Assembly: GCA_028554755.1 (NCBI GenBank)
Contig: JAPTOF010000003.1
Coordinates: 24,282,001 to 24,346,000, forward strand
DNA: 64,000 nucleotides
Reading direction: 5' to 3'
Origin: Cordia subcordata
Lineage: Eukaryota; Streptophyta; Magnoliopsida; Boraginales; Cordiaceae
Each line of letters opens with the position of its first letter. The first letter of the stretch is position 1. This document shows, piece after piece, positions 12,798 through 24,189 of the stretch. The notes under the pieces are model-generated. The model had not been told where the DNA came from. It was given only the letters and a program-made list of their open reading frames with translations, and did no database searches. The translations under genes and the position numbers were made by a program.

Positions 12798-14982
12798 TCT
12801 GCGTTGAAGTATTGAATCTTTCATGGAACTACACACAATATAGTAACTTCTGCTGCGCTTATTCTAGTTTCTGTTGAAAATTGGATCAGGAGAGGCATTC
12901 TATACATGGCATTGGCATTTAATTTTTAATTGAATTACTCCCATTGAATGTTCTCATCTTTGCGGGGAACCTGATCTCGTCATGGTCCGTTTCTTGGGTA
13001 CTCGGAATTGACCGGCACGAATGATCTGGAGCTGGTTTGGTAGTATACTGCAAACTTTCTGGTAGTCCAAAGGATTATATACGTTTATCTAATCTAGCTA
13101 CAGCTTCAGTAATAGTGTCCAGGAGAAAAGTTTTTAACCAGTAATTTTGAAAAATATGAAGTTGAAAAGCTCAGTAGCTGGCCACGTAGTTTCCGGGTCC
13201 AGGTCTAAGATGGTTCGGACATCCTCTAAGATGTAATAATCTGCCAACAAAAGATATTAGTTCTAGTCATGTGCTAGTTATAAACTAGGATCTTTGATGA
13301 TGGGATTACTCTTTAGTTGAAGAAAATCTCTAGTGGGAAAAGCATAGTGTTAGATATTAGGAGTTAACTGAAGTGGTTGAGGCCATATCTTTTTAGAGTG
13401 GTGACTTGGGCTCGAATCCCTTAGAGGACGGAAATTGGATTGGAGTAGGGGATTAATAAAGAAGGCGTGTGGTGCTCAGTTTCTTCCGCAATGCAAAGGG
13501 GCCAAACTAGCTTGGAAAACTTTACTTTTTTAGTTGACTTAATTACTCTGAATTAACATGAGAGTCTGAACATGAAACAGAAAGCTAAATGGTTGGTGTA
13601 TCAAAATTGTTATCTTTTTATGATTCTTGTGGGGCATTTTGAAAACTATTGCGATTCAAATTCAACTATTAGTTCGTCGACATATAAAAATTCATCGACT
13701 AATCTGAGATATTCAATTCTGTAGTGATAATGGTCAAGAATTCAAAAGGACTAACAAAGTATGGAATGTTAAGGGGGTGTCAGGATGGAGTCGCAAGCTA
13801 GAGTTGACCTCAAGCAACAAATTAAATGGACCCTAGTGTGACTTGTACACATGTAGGATTTGAGTATGATAAGTAAGACTATTTTTGCAAATCAATGCAT
13901 ATGTGGATATGGATGTGGATGTGGGCAGTCATGTACACAGTACCAGCGAGAGGAAGAAACAAGATGTAGACATAATAATGCTTGCAACTTTATTTTAGTG
14001 GTTCATAAAATTTATGTGGCAATCACGACATCTTTTATTTATAATATATTATAAATCGAGTAGATAGATAGATCATGTTACATTAACAACTAGAATTATA
14101 CCAACATCTGAAGCAAAATGGGCCTTGATGAGGGCATCTTTTGCGGACATTAGTGTTGGATTTATTACATTATTGTATTTGGTACGAATAAAAATATTGA
14201 GATAAACTTAGGTGTTACACATTAACACAAATTGAACATAACTTTTTTCTTTTTTTGGGCATTACTCCTTTTGTTTACACATTAAATTTCTTTGGATAAT
14301 ATTGTATATTCGTCTATTGTCATAGGCATCGAGCTGCTTGAGTGGATATGTATTGCATGACAGGATTGAGATGGGTGTTGCTTTATTAATTATTTGAAGC
14401 TTCAGTTTTCACACTAAGATAAAGAATTTAGTTTAGTATACAAAATTCTCGTTATGTTTCATAGAAAATTTGACGAACAAAGACTCGTAATCTAATCCCT
14501 CAATGTAAGCCACCTCCAGATTTCAACCCGCTGGATCTTAAATATCTGAGATTTGGATTTTGTATTGCTCAAGAACATAAGAGCTTATGAGTGAGAGATT
14601 AAAATCCATAACCAGACAGAAAAACTTTTAGACCGATTATGTGTAAAAATCCTATTCGCAACGTTATGAGAAATATCTCAACCATAAATTATTTTGTTCA
14701 ACATTAATAAAATAATGATCACAAGAAATATTTTTATAAAGCAACATCTGGTTATTCTGTTTTATATCGTTTTGGGAAAAAGAAAAGCAAAATATCTGCA
14801 AAAAAGGTTGAGTGGACACAGAATGAGATAAACAAAAAGATATTATCGTCAACCCCCTAGAACTACATATGTTATCTTTCACATTTAAGGCTATGATCAT
14901 TACCCATGTTTGCTAGAGTTAGCAAAGAGTCGGGGACCATGATAACGATTTCAGTTATGGGCTTATAGATCAATTAGACTAT
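12798..14982. other. delta-OAT 3'UTR then intergenic DNA
   Basis: The first few hundred bases after the stop are presumably the delta-OAT 3'UTR; no polyadenylation site could be fixed. The rest has no coding frame of note. A SINE-like sequence lies at 13361-13480 and a (GGATATGGATGTGG)-like short run at about 13903-13925. Confidence 0.5.
13361..13480 (+). mobile_element. SINE-like tRNA-derived sequence
   Basis: An A box-like AACTGAAGTGGTTGAGG (13366-13382) is followed about 40 bp later by a B box-like GGGCTCGAATCCC (13409-13421), the spacing expected of a tRNA-derived pol III promoter. The flanking arms do not fold into a tRNA acceptor stem, and no target duplication was found, so an old SINE is more likely than a tRNA gene. 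Confidence 0.55.
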
Positions 14983-15191
14983 GGGCTCGTTTGAATTGAC
15001 TTTTTTCAAAAGCGCTTTTTTTAACAACTTTTGAAAAACAGCTTTTTTTGAGAAGCTGAAAATTCTGACTTCTAAAAAAAGCTATATTTGAGCTTTTTTC
15101 AGAGTTTCAACTTTTTTGGAAACTAAATTAAATAGTTATTGCAAATTTAATGTAACTTTTTAAGGGAAAAAAAACCAATCTAAATAGGTCC
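14983..15191. mobile_element. MITE family A copy 2
   Basis: It starts GGGCTCGTTTGAATTG and ends AATCTAAATAGGTCC, with the same internal blocks as the copy at 2387. A TAT trinucleotide flanks both sides (14980-14982 and 15192-15194), consistent with a 3-bp target duplication. Confidence 0.8.
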
Positions 15192-17329
15192 TATGGCACC
15201 TTGCCTTTGGCGTGGCCGCATGGGCTTCAACTCTTTGAACACCGCTTTCTGATATTACCTGATATGGATGTTCCTCAAAATCCTTTGCCTGCTATAACAT
15301 CACAAATTTTTTTTTAATTTTTCTATAGCAAGAAACTTATTATAGGCCAATCGCTCTAAAGTTACAAATTTTGTAGTCTAACAACACATTTTAAGTTGGC
15401 CAAATATTGAATAATATTTGTAATGAGAAAATATTGGTTTGAACTAAGGAACCGCTTTGAACAACCTTAAAGGTAAAAGTTGGGTTTAGACCACTTGTGG
15501 AGAATTACAAACGGATTCTAAGAGAAAAGTCAGATTTTAAGGTGAAACATGTTTCAAAAAAATTAACTTTTGTATGAATTGGTTGGCAAACCAAGGCCTT
15601 TCTCAATCATTAAGATTTCATAAACTTGAGGAGCTGTCAATGAGTTTACTTCTATTAGTTAAAAAGGACAAGAAGGGAAAAACTCTCTCTCACGTCGTGA
15701 ATTAAGTTATTACTCTCTCATTAGATTAACCTCCTTTAAAAGAAAAAAAAAAAGAAAAAAAAACTTTTACCTGTTTGTCTATGATAATGATCACGGTTGT
15801 TTGATTTTTATCATGCATTCAGTTCAGCTTTTTTATTTTTTCTATCAGAATCCTGATTCATCATTCACTAACCTACTTTATGCATGTAATGTTAACCATT
15901 ATAATTTTCCATGTTGTATTTATTCAAGTAGGGACAAAGCAATAATGAAATATATGCTTCACGAAGGCCTCAAGTTCTTTAAGATTTGAAGAGTGGTGGG
16001 GTTTTGAAAGGGACTTGCGGTCTCCTGTGATGCCATTGAAGGGACATGGCCCCCCCAACTCTTTGGGTGCAATTTAATTTTCTAAAGTTGTTACCTACTT
16101 TTTATGAAATCGTCATGCCTGACAAATAGGTGGCAATATATATATAATATACATATCAATAAAAAAATCACCAAGAGTCATTCATAAAATAAAAAATAAA
16201 AGTTATAAATAAGAGACAACTAAAACAAACTTGTAATGTCACAAGTCGTTGAAAGACACAATTTTGAAATAGTCTATATATAACTGAATGTTATGAATTT
16301 AGATAATTAATAATGGTTAAACCATTTTTGCACCCAAAAATGAGAGGTTTAAATAATTTTTTCCTTTAACTTTATAAGACTTGTCTTTTTTGTGGTCTCA
16401 AATAGTTCATATGCTTAGACTTTGTCCGAGTCTCTCAACTAATACTCACGGCTAGCTGAAAAAAAAAAAAGGGCTAGTTTGAAATTCAAGCAAGGAGAAA
16501 AAAAGCACAAAATTAATTAATATTAAGATCAACACTTCAATTCTAAGCAAACAAAAAAGTTTTCACATCTCTTTTGATTAATGCGAACATTTGCCTAATT
16601 CAATGTTCTAATCAGAATAATCCAAGGGAACATAAGTCACTATCAATGTCCTAGACTCACTCACTAATTAGCAACAAATTAAAGAGAACAAAAACAATTT
16701 AAAGTTGAGAAAATGACAAGGATATTAAGATTTCCACTATAATACACAAAGAATGCATTATATGTTGTGAATACCAGATTATGACTGTCCACTAAAAGTG
16801 CATCATGTCACATGTATAGTCTCATGAGAGACAAATTAAGAAGGTAAAAGCTTCAGAGTATGAAAGCCATTATCAATCACTTCAATAGGTCCATCTATCT
16901 AAAGTACTCTGAATTGTATGCATCAACATGCAAGTGTCGTACTTTAGGTAGCATACTGGGTTTGATCAACACTTTTTTTGTAATAAAATCCAACGTTTCA
17001 GAGCCACGACACCTTTAGAAATGTTAAATAAAAGAGGACGGGTCACGTTAAAATGATTATTTTATATGTCTTACGGTTTTATTTTTTAACGACAAGAAAT
17101 TCACTTTAAATAAAATTATATAGAATTTATTTCAAATCAGAACCAGAAGTTTATAATGCACTAACGCGGCTTAATCATATTTCAAATCAAATAATGAATT
17201 AAGATTCAAATTAACTTATTGTGTATTATAAGTGTTTTTTTAGTATTTATGAGCTTTACAACTTGTAATGTATTACGTATTTTTACAAAAATATCCTTAT
17301 TTTCAACTAATGCCAATTAGATATTAACA

Positions 17330-17560
17330 AAAAAATAGAGGTGATTGTGCCACATTTTAAAAAGTATAAGGGGTTAATATGGTAAGTTTTAAAAACATAA
17401 GATGTGTTAACTAACTAAACAGACCACGGGGAATAATAATCTAATTAGACAAACCACAAAAGATAACGTGCCACCTTTCAAAAGCATAAGGGGTTGTGTG
17501 TTAAATTTTAAAGTACAGAGGGTAATCAACTACAAACCACAGAGGTAATGTGCATTTTAC
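17330..17560. repeat. Old tandem pair, ~115 bp, of TE terminal sequence
   Basis: Phrases such as GTGCCAC, AAAAGYATAAGGGGTT and AACAAACCAC-like blocks recur at about 17347-17440 and 17468-17550. The wording (AGGGGTAA, GTGCATTTTAC) is like the ends of the GGGTAAATT-type elements found at 20035 and 39009, so it may be a decayed relative. Confidence 0.4.
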
Positions 17561-19107
17561 TTGTATTAATGATCACACACATATACACAAAAATACATTC
17601 GCGCACATAGACTCACACAATATTAATATAGTGGACAAATAGTATTAATATTATGAACAAAGGTGAAGAAATATGAGAGAGCATGATAATAAAGGAACAT
17701 GATATAAATTACAATGTTCACATGCACAACAAGTTTTGAAGTGAGGCCTTTGGGTTTTTAAACTTTTAATACCGTGTTGTAATTACTATTTCATTTAAAA
17801 ATAAAAAATTTATAAAGACAACATAAGTATATTTCTTTATTTATTATATTAACACTAAAAATGATAGCTTAGACCTAGAGAAAAGCCTAGGCAAGGCCAC
17901 TAGTACACGCATGGTTGACCATATTTTCATCCAAGTACTGTACCGTTGAGTAAAATTTATGTTAAACTACTGGTTTAATTGTAAAAAAATTTTCATGCTC
18001 TTGTTGATTCCTAATATTTTAGTGTACGGACATGCACGGCACCGTATGCAAAATTCTTTGGGCTCAGAGAAGTGTGAAATTTTTGGATCCTTGTGAATAA
18101 AACACACCTCATCACCACATGTGCCACAACGTGTGGGGTGCTCTCTCTAATCTCATAAAAATTTGCTTCTGAGATCTGATAAGCTACGCCATATGCACAA
18201 TCCCACATGAGGCTTGATACCTTGAAGGGATACAGCAGCAATAATTATGCATCTTTTTCGAGCCATGATCGAAGTTTCCTCAAAATTTTGAAGTAAAAAA
18301 TATCTCATTATTATATCAAAATACTATATATCATAATATATACACCAGGTGTATTAGATTTTAGTATTTGCAATTAATGTATTTATGCATGATCATGTGA
18401 TGTGCTGTACACGTATATATATAATTGATTGATCCTTCATAATTCTCTCTTCCAGCTGATCCATCAGTTTTTTTATGGTTGAGTTTTTTTTTTTTTAAAT
18501 CATTTTCGTCCTGCAATTTCCAGTTGTACCATCAAGCGTGTGGGGAGTTTGTCGAGTGAGTTGTTTAATATTCTCCCCGTATGCAAATAAAATAATTATT
18601 GATATTTATTCTTTGGCTTAGATCAATAATCAACCAAGGAATTAATTCAGTGGTGAAATGTTCGAAACGTACAACATATAAAGATACTTTAGTAGTAGAT
18701 TATGACATAATGGGCTTGTTCACTTCTCAGTTCTCAGGATATATATTAGGAAATTATTTTTTTTTAAGAAAAAATCCAATATCGGTTAACTTTTTATTTA
18801 ATTAACTTGAGTGTATCCGAGAGTTAACGGTTCAAAAAATTTTTAAGGAAAAAGATTCTAAGATATAGTATGTTTTCAATAATTGAATTGTGCATTATTC
18901 ATTTGAGATCATACAAGTACATTGATTTATAATATTTGAAATGTACAACATATAAGGAGCATCCACATCTCTAAACTTATCCATTATTACAGCTAGCCAT
19001 CAATCAGAATTGTCTTGACGAATTATAATTAAATAAGACACAGTTGAACTGGATCATTACGAAGATTCCAATCACTTCCCCTCAACGTAGACTCCAGATA
19101 TGTATGG

Positions 19108-19196
19108 TTCATATATATATATATATATATGTGTGTGTGTATATATATGTATATAAATATATGCATATGTATATGTATGCATATATACAGACACGC
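19108..19196. repeat. TA/TG microsatellite
   Basis: A (TA)n run passes into (GT)n and then degenerate ATATGTATAC-type repeats. The 61-codon frame over it is a repeat artefact. Confidence 0.9.
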
Positions 19197-20034
19197 ACAT
19201 TTTAAAGGGTCCGTCCATGATCCTGCTAGAAGATCAATTCGTTTAGAGTCGTCTCAGAAGAGATGTGATAAGCATCTGGATGAGGATGAGGCTTCAGGCT
19301 CAGACCTTAAATGATGTCCTTTCTTATTTTCTTTTTCCATCTTGAATAAATAGAAGTTCATCTGCACGTTTTGCTTGCACTTCTCACTTTTAACCAAATA
19401 AAAGTCGACACACGAAACTTTTGTAACACTATATTTGGTTTAATTGTAAGATTTTACTTGTTAAATTGTAAAATTTTTAATGTCAAACGTGAAGAGAGGT
19501 ATGACGCCCACATATGTAAATAACGTTATATATTTTATAATTGGAACTCAGACCTATTCCACTATTTTTAAAAAATCTTAACTTTTTATATCATAGCAAA
19601 AATGATAAAAAATCAGTTGGTATAATAAATATAGTTGTAGGACTATTAAGTACAAGATATGTTAAGACATCCAATCTAATGTAAAAAATTTCCTTTTTCA
19701 AACAATGTCTTGTGGTCCAATTTGCCACTTGATTGCCTTGTTTTGCTAATAAAATGGAAAACGAGATTGCCATTTTAGCCATGAAATGCGCTAACATGTT
19801 TGATGATATCTTTTGATTATCAATCGAACTCTCAAGTTGGTTACCATCGTACTCCTGGTGAGCGTTCTGATTACTGTCTCCAAATTAGACAAACTATAAA
19901 AAAAAAAAAAAAGAAATTGCCAACAGTAATCATCCTTTAATTTGGAGATTAGCTGAGATATTTGTAATAGAAGATTTACTTAAAAAATGATGATGATTGT
20001 TGTTCTTAGTAACAGGCAACACGTATTAAGTTTA

Positions 20035-20268
20035 GGGTAAATTACTATGTACCCATGTCGTCTTTTAATAGTGCATTGGACCTTATTATTGTGGTACAAA
20101 ACTTCCTTTATAATCTACTTTTTTTCACTAAATATAAGCACAAGTCCCCCTATTCAACATATCGTCTTTTTTAAGATATCATTACCTAAAATAATATATG
20201 AACTTCTATACTTAGAGAGCTTGAAGTACTTTTAGAGGATAATAAGGGGGGTTTATAGTAATTTACCC
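20035..20268. mobile_element. Foldback MITE with GGGTAAATTAC ends (Mutator-like)
   Basis: The left end GGGTAAATTACTAT is the exact inverted match of the right end ATAGTAATTTACCC. Flanks are TTAAGTTTA and TAAGTTTTA, near-matches allowing one slipped base, so an 8-9 bp target duplication is likely, which fits Mutator-like elements. No transposase is encoded in 234 bp. Confidence 0.75.
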
Positions 20269-20358
20269 TAAGTTTTACAAATAATAAGAGAGTCTCTAAA
20301 ACTTTAATCTATATATAATAATTATTCTTGAGGTGGCCAGCCAATGCACACAAAGCGA

Positions 20359-20399
<41 letters not shown>

Positions 20400-20432
20400 C
20401 ATCATCATCATCATCATTATTATATTATTATT
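20359..20432. repeat. (ATT)n/(ATC)n microsatellite
   Basis: About fourteen ATT units pass into seven ATC units and then back to ATT. Confidence 0.95.
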
Positions 20433-20973
20433 TTTTGGCCTTTTACTAGAGGCAAAATGCTGTTTGGGCCTTTAGACATGTATTACGCAATCTCAAAGAC
20501 GGGCCAACTTACCTAATCCAACTTGCAAGTCACAATTTTCAACTAACAACCTAACCACCAAAACAAGTTGTGGGCCTTGTAATCCCCATGAATATACACA
20601 TCTTCATAACCAACTTGAAGAGTTCTTCATTAAACTGTAATAATATCATCGACCAAAAAACAAAAAAAAAATTCTGTAGAGCTAGAATCTTACCAAATGT
20701 TATCAACCCAACTCTTGATAGTTAGTAAACGGTAATAATATTATCCACTATCTTCTTTTCAATTTCATTCTATTGATTTGTACTTTCTCTTGACTTTCTA
20801 TACCTAATGATCTTTTACCAATTAGAAGGATCCTATAGACCCGAAAAAAATAAAAATTCTCATTGTAATGAAATATTCAGTTAGTGCTATAAATGTGAAA
20901 AAGAATAGACAAAAGTGACTGTAATTTTGTCCCGCAAATAAATTGTTTTCGTTTTCCCTAAACTTTCTAATCA

Positions 20974-20974
20974 A

Positions 20975-21005
<31 letters not shown>

Positions 21006-21010
21006 GTATA
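20974..21010. repeat. (TA)n microsatellite
   Basis: A run of TA units ends in TATGTATATG. It lies about 670 bp upstream of the first F-box start codon. Confidence 0.9.
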
Positions 21011-21349
21011 TTAGAAACAAAAAAGAAAAAAAAAATGAAACTATTCATTTCCCCTCAAAAGATCGGCAGTCATTTGTCAATGTCTAATTTGTTAACGTGC
21101 TAGCATGTAATATTTGTTTTTTTTTTTTTTAACTTACCACATCATTAATAAAAATTAAACACAGCTCACAAATATTACAGCCGTCTTCAATTACAACTTC
21201 GTTAAAATCCCTACGGTTAATTCCACGACCATTGGTGAACCAAATAAATTATTCCAAGAAATAAAAACTTTATTAATTTTTATGCATAGAAATGAGCGAA
21301 CACTTTTCTATTAATTTATTATTTTTTGATAAGATAACAACGTAAATTA

Positions 21350-21521
21350 TTATTATATAAATTAAACTAAAATTTTTAAAAATTAATTAATATAAGGTGG
21401 AACGAGACAATCAAAAGGTACCACACACACATCCTTATGCCGTTTCTATCTCTCTCCTCTCTCCTTTCCTCAATTAACACCACCTCTTATCTCCACCCCT
21501 AGAAGCCCCCACTTTGTTTCA

Positions 21522-21563
<42 letters not shown>

Positions 21564-21675
21564 CACCATCACCAAGCCATCTCTTTCAGATCCATAACCC
21601 GACCTTTCCGTTATCGTCCATTATCACAACCCCCAAACAAACAAAAAACTCTTTACAGAAGCTCAAACAGAAACG
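21350..21675 (+). promoter_or_regulatory. Putative promoter and 5'UTR of F-box copy 1
   Basis: A TATA-like TATATAA lies at 21354-21360. From about 21420 the composition becomes CT-rich, with a (TC)n tract at about 21525-21557, typical of a plant 5'UTR. The corresponding tract of copy 2 has changed to long C runs. The transcription start is not determined. Confidence 0.45.
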
Positions 21676-22830
21676 ATGTCGTCTGCTATGAGACCAGATC
21701 TGAGCACCAAAGTGTTCCCGGAGCCTCTCGACGTTGACCACTTCGACCGTTTACCTGACTCTCTGCTTCTCGTCGTCTTCAACAAAATCGGCGACGTCAA
21801 GGCGCTCGGCCGCTGCTGCGTCGTCTCCAAGCGCTTTCACTATCTGGTCCCCCAGGTCGAAAACGTCGTCGTTCGAGTCGATTGCGTCATTTCAGACGAC
21901 GAATCTTCTTCATCAATCACTTCTTCCTCTTCGTCTTTTTCTTCTAACTCGTCGTCTTCTTCCTCCGGTTCTGACAAATCTTGCTCGCTTTTGCGATTAC
22001 TGTTCTCCAGCCTCCTCAAGCCCTTCCATTCCTTGACCCAGTTCGTCACCAACGCCAAACGTGGCGGCGGAGGTTCTTCTTCGGACCCTGATTCCGATCA
22101 GAGCAGCGTTACCCATCACTCGCCCACCCAGGTGCTTAAGAATTTTAATGAAATCAAGTTCCTCCGTATCGAATTGCCTTCCGGCGAGCTCGGTATAGAC
22201 GACGGCGTTTTGCTCAAATGGAAGGCTGATTTCGGCTCCACTTTGGACGATTGTGTAATTCTAGGAGCCGCGTCTGTTACGATGCGCAACCCCAAAGAGG
22301 GCAGCTATAACCATGACAATAATGGTAATTCCTGTGATGGAGGAGATAATGGTAGCATTCCGGAGTCCTTTTACACCAACGGCGGGTTGAAATTACGCGT
22401 GGTGTGGACGATAAGCTCGTTGATTGCTGCCTCAGCTAGGCATTATTTGCTGCAGCCAATTATCTCCGAGCATAAGACACTGGATAATTTGGTGCTGACT
22501 GATGCAGATGGGCAAGGGGTTCTCTGTATGAACAAGGAGCAGTTGGAGGAGCTGAGAGTGAAGCCATTATCGGCATCCTCTGCTTCTAAGAGGACGTTGG
22601 TGCCGGCTTTGAGTATGCGGCTTTGGTACGCTCCCCATTTGGATTTGCCTGATGGGACTGTGTTGAAAGGGGCGACTTTGGTTGCTATAAGGCCTAGTGA
22701 GCATCCTAAGAAGGAGGTCTTGGCGTCTGACGCCAACTGGGTCGCATCGGCCTTCGAGGAGCCTTTCGGGACTGCTGCGAGGACGTTGGTGAAAAGGAGG
22801 ACTTATTGTCTGGAAATGAACTCTTTCTGA
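21676..22830 (+). CDS. F-box protein, copy 1 (At5g46170/At1g30200-like)
   Basis: F-box proteins connect a substrate to the SKP1-CUL1 core of an SCF ubiquitin ligase, acting in nucleus or cytosol. The 384-residue frame is intronless and opens MSSAMRPD. An F-box lies at about residues 22-66 (FDRLPDSLLLVVFNKIGDVK ... VSKRFHYLVPQVENVV). It is followed by a serine-rich low-complexity stretch (about 76-97), then a conserved family region without Kelch or LRR repeats, ending in LEMNSF. The family was recognised from memory as the Arabidopsis At5g46170/At1g30200 type, related to AUF1/AUF2; the substrate is unknown. Compared with copy 2 it has seven extra residues in the serine tract and seven substitutions (V/L, Y/S, D/E, C/G, K/R, S/N, T/M). 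The gene continues into a 3'UTR intron. Confidence 0.93.
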   Translation: MSSAMRPDLSTKVFPEPLDVDHFDRLPDSLLLVVFNKIGDVKALGRCCVVSKRFHYLVPQVENVVVRVDCVISDDESSSSITSSSSSFSSNSSSSSSGSDKSCSLLRLLFSSLLKPFHSLTQFVTNAKRGGGGSSSDPDSDQSSVTHHSPTQVLKNFNEIKFLRIELPSGELGIDDGVLLKWKADFGSTLDDCVILGAASVTMRNPKEGSYNHDNNGNSCDGGDNGSIPESFYTNGGLKLRVVWTISSLIAASARHYLLQPIISEHKTLDNLVLTDADGQGVLCMNKEQLEELRVKPLSASSASKRTLVPALSMRLWYAPHLDLPDGTVLKGATLVAIRPSEHPKKEVLASDANWVASAFEEPFGTAARTLVKRRTYCLEMNSF

Positions 22831-24189
22831 GATGTTGTTGCGCCTGATGGAATGCATCAGGTAGATCTCTTTCACGATTAACATTCGAGATTATTGCATC
22901 GGATATTACTTGTTGCAGGAAAAAGGAATTCCTGAAAAATTTATATGGGTTTTATTTTCAACTGACTTGATTTTGATTCGGTGTATTGAGCTGACAATGT
23001 AAATTACGTGGTATGAGTTTTGATTTGGGTCAGTTTGTTGCTTTAGATTTATTAGGTACGCAATTTGGCCATAATTATGCAGATCGGTTTCTGAATTGTG
23101 CATTTTGGATTGCTAATTTCAGATCTGACTCTAAATTTTTCATGTGTATGAATCAGTTTGATTGAAGAACTGATTATGGTCTTCCCTTTTGACCACGTTC
23201 AATTCATTGATGGTATACTGACGCTTTTTTTTTGGCTTTAAAGAAGTCGTATCTGATTTGCTTCTGGTATGTCCATTTGTCTTGTGTATAATGTCATGTT
23301 GCAGAAGACACGTTTTACTAAGTCAGTTGTGATTATGCTTCTGCGATTTCACACTGTTGATGCTTGGGGTCTGGTTGTCTCTGTGATTATGAAATGATGT
23401 AGGTAATTGATACGCTGGCTCAAAATACCTGTTGTGCTGATCCGTCCTGTGTTTGATGAAGTGTTTCAGTTTTTAGGTTATAACAAGGAAAGGGATATAC
23501 ATGATGCATAAATTGTCTCTTGAATTTCTCTGTCTTGTTATGTGTTGGATTCACGGTATATGTTGTAACTTACAAGTGATTGGCTGAAGTTATTTAGTCT
23601 CTATAATCGCCGATTCTAGAATGAATCAGGTTAATTGTCGTTTTCTTGTCTTAACTGTTTTCGGTATTGTGCTGATACAGGTGAATTTTTATTTATAATT
23701 TAGATGATCCTCAGCTCTCAGTGTTAGAGACTCATCATAATATTTTGTATAGAAGTAGTGGATACAAATATATTGAAATGGAATGTTGAATGCTCCCCGT
23801 TACTGAAATGTAACATGCATATGCTAAATCATGATTCTTGAAGCAATGCTGCTGCAGTTGTCTTTTGTGTTTAGAAGGAAGATGCTGTTTCTATATTTAA
23901 TTGTGTCATCTTGGATCTTCATTTTGCTTGCTTCATTAAAGTGGTAGTTCCGGTGCATATGCAGTTGTCACATAGTAATCTTTTTTGTACTATTACGATT
24001 AGCGTCAACCTGAACTTCTGGTGCTAATTGTGCTACAGGGAATGGTCAGCTTTTGATGGAAGAGCAGCTTAGGTTTCCCGGCGGGAAGAACCACACAGTT
24101 CTGCTCTCTGCTGCAGGGCTTACCACGAAGGAGGAGCTAACCGGGCCAATCTTGCGTTCTAGTGGAAGTGAAATCTTGGGCTATTAATT
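22831..24189 (+). other. 3'UTR of F-box copy 1 with a 1178-nt intron
   Basis: Thirty nucleotides after the stop codon lies a donor CAG/GTAGAT at 22861. A good acceptor GTGCTACAG, with a CTAAT branch-like motif just before it, ends at 24038. The exon from 24039 continues at least to about 24186. Copy 2 keeps the same donor, acceptor and 30-nt stop-to-junction distance. At 30 nt the junction is nearer than the 50-55 nt usually needed to trigger nonsense-mediated decay. The following exon holds an open frame ending TAA in both copies, which is probably incidental. Confidence 0.75.

Larger units (their letters stand above)
15192..20034. other. AT-rich intergenic DNA, no gene seen
   Basis: No exon chain or protein family could be read on either strand. 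Contents that can be named are an old ~110-bp tandem pair near 17330-17560, AT runs, and microsatellites near 19110-19190. The 76-codon minus frame at 18011-18241 has no recognisable motif. Confidence 0.5.

Noticed and set aside
13361..13480. tRNA gene
   Set aside because: A and B boxes are present but the flanks do not form a tRNA acceptor stem; a SINE is more likely.
18011..18241. 76-codon minus frame
   Set aside because: No family motif, no exon context, and surrounded by AT-rich intergenic DNA.
22443..22884. Minus-strand frames of 97 and 105 codons opposite the F-box gene (also 32340-32772)
   Set aside because: They are antisense to a well-supported coding region; their conservation follows from that gene.
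24039..24186. Alternative coding C-terminal exon of the F-box gene
   Set aside because: The frame after splicing the main stop-containing exon ends after about 15 codons, and the open frame seen in both copies is out of phase; 3'UTR is the simpler reading.
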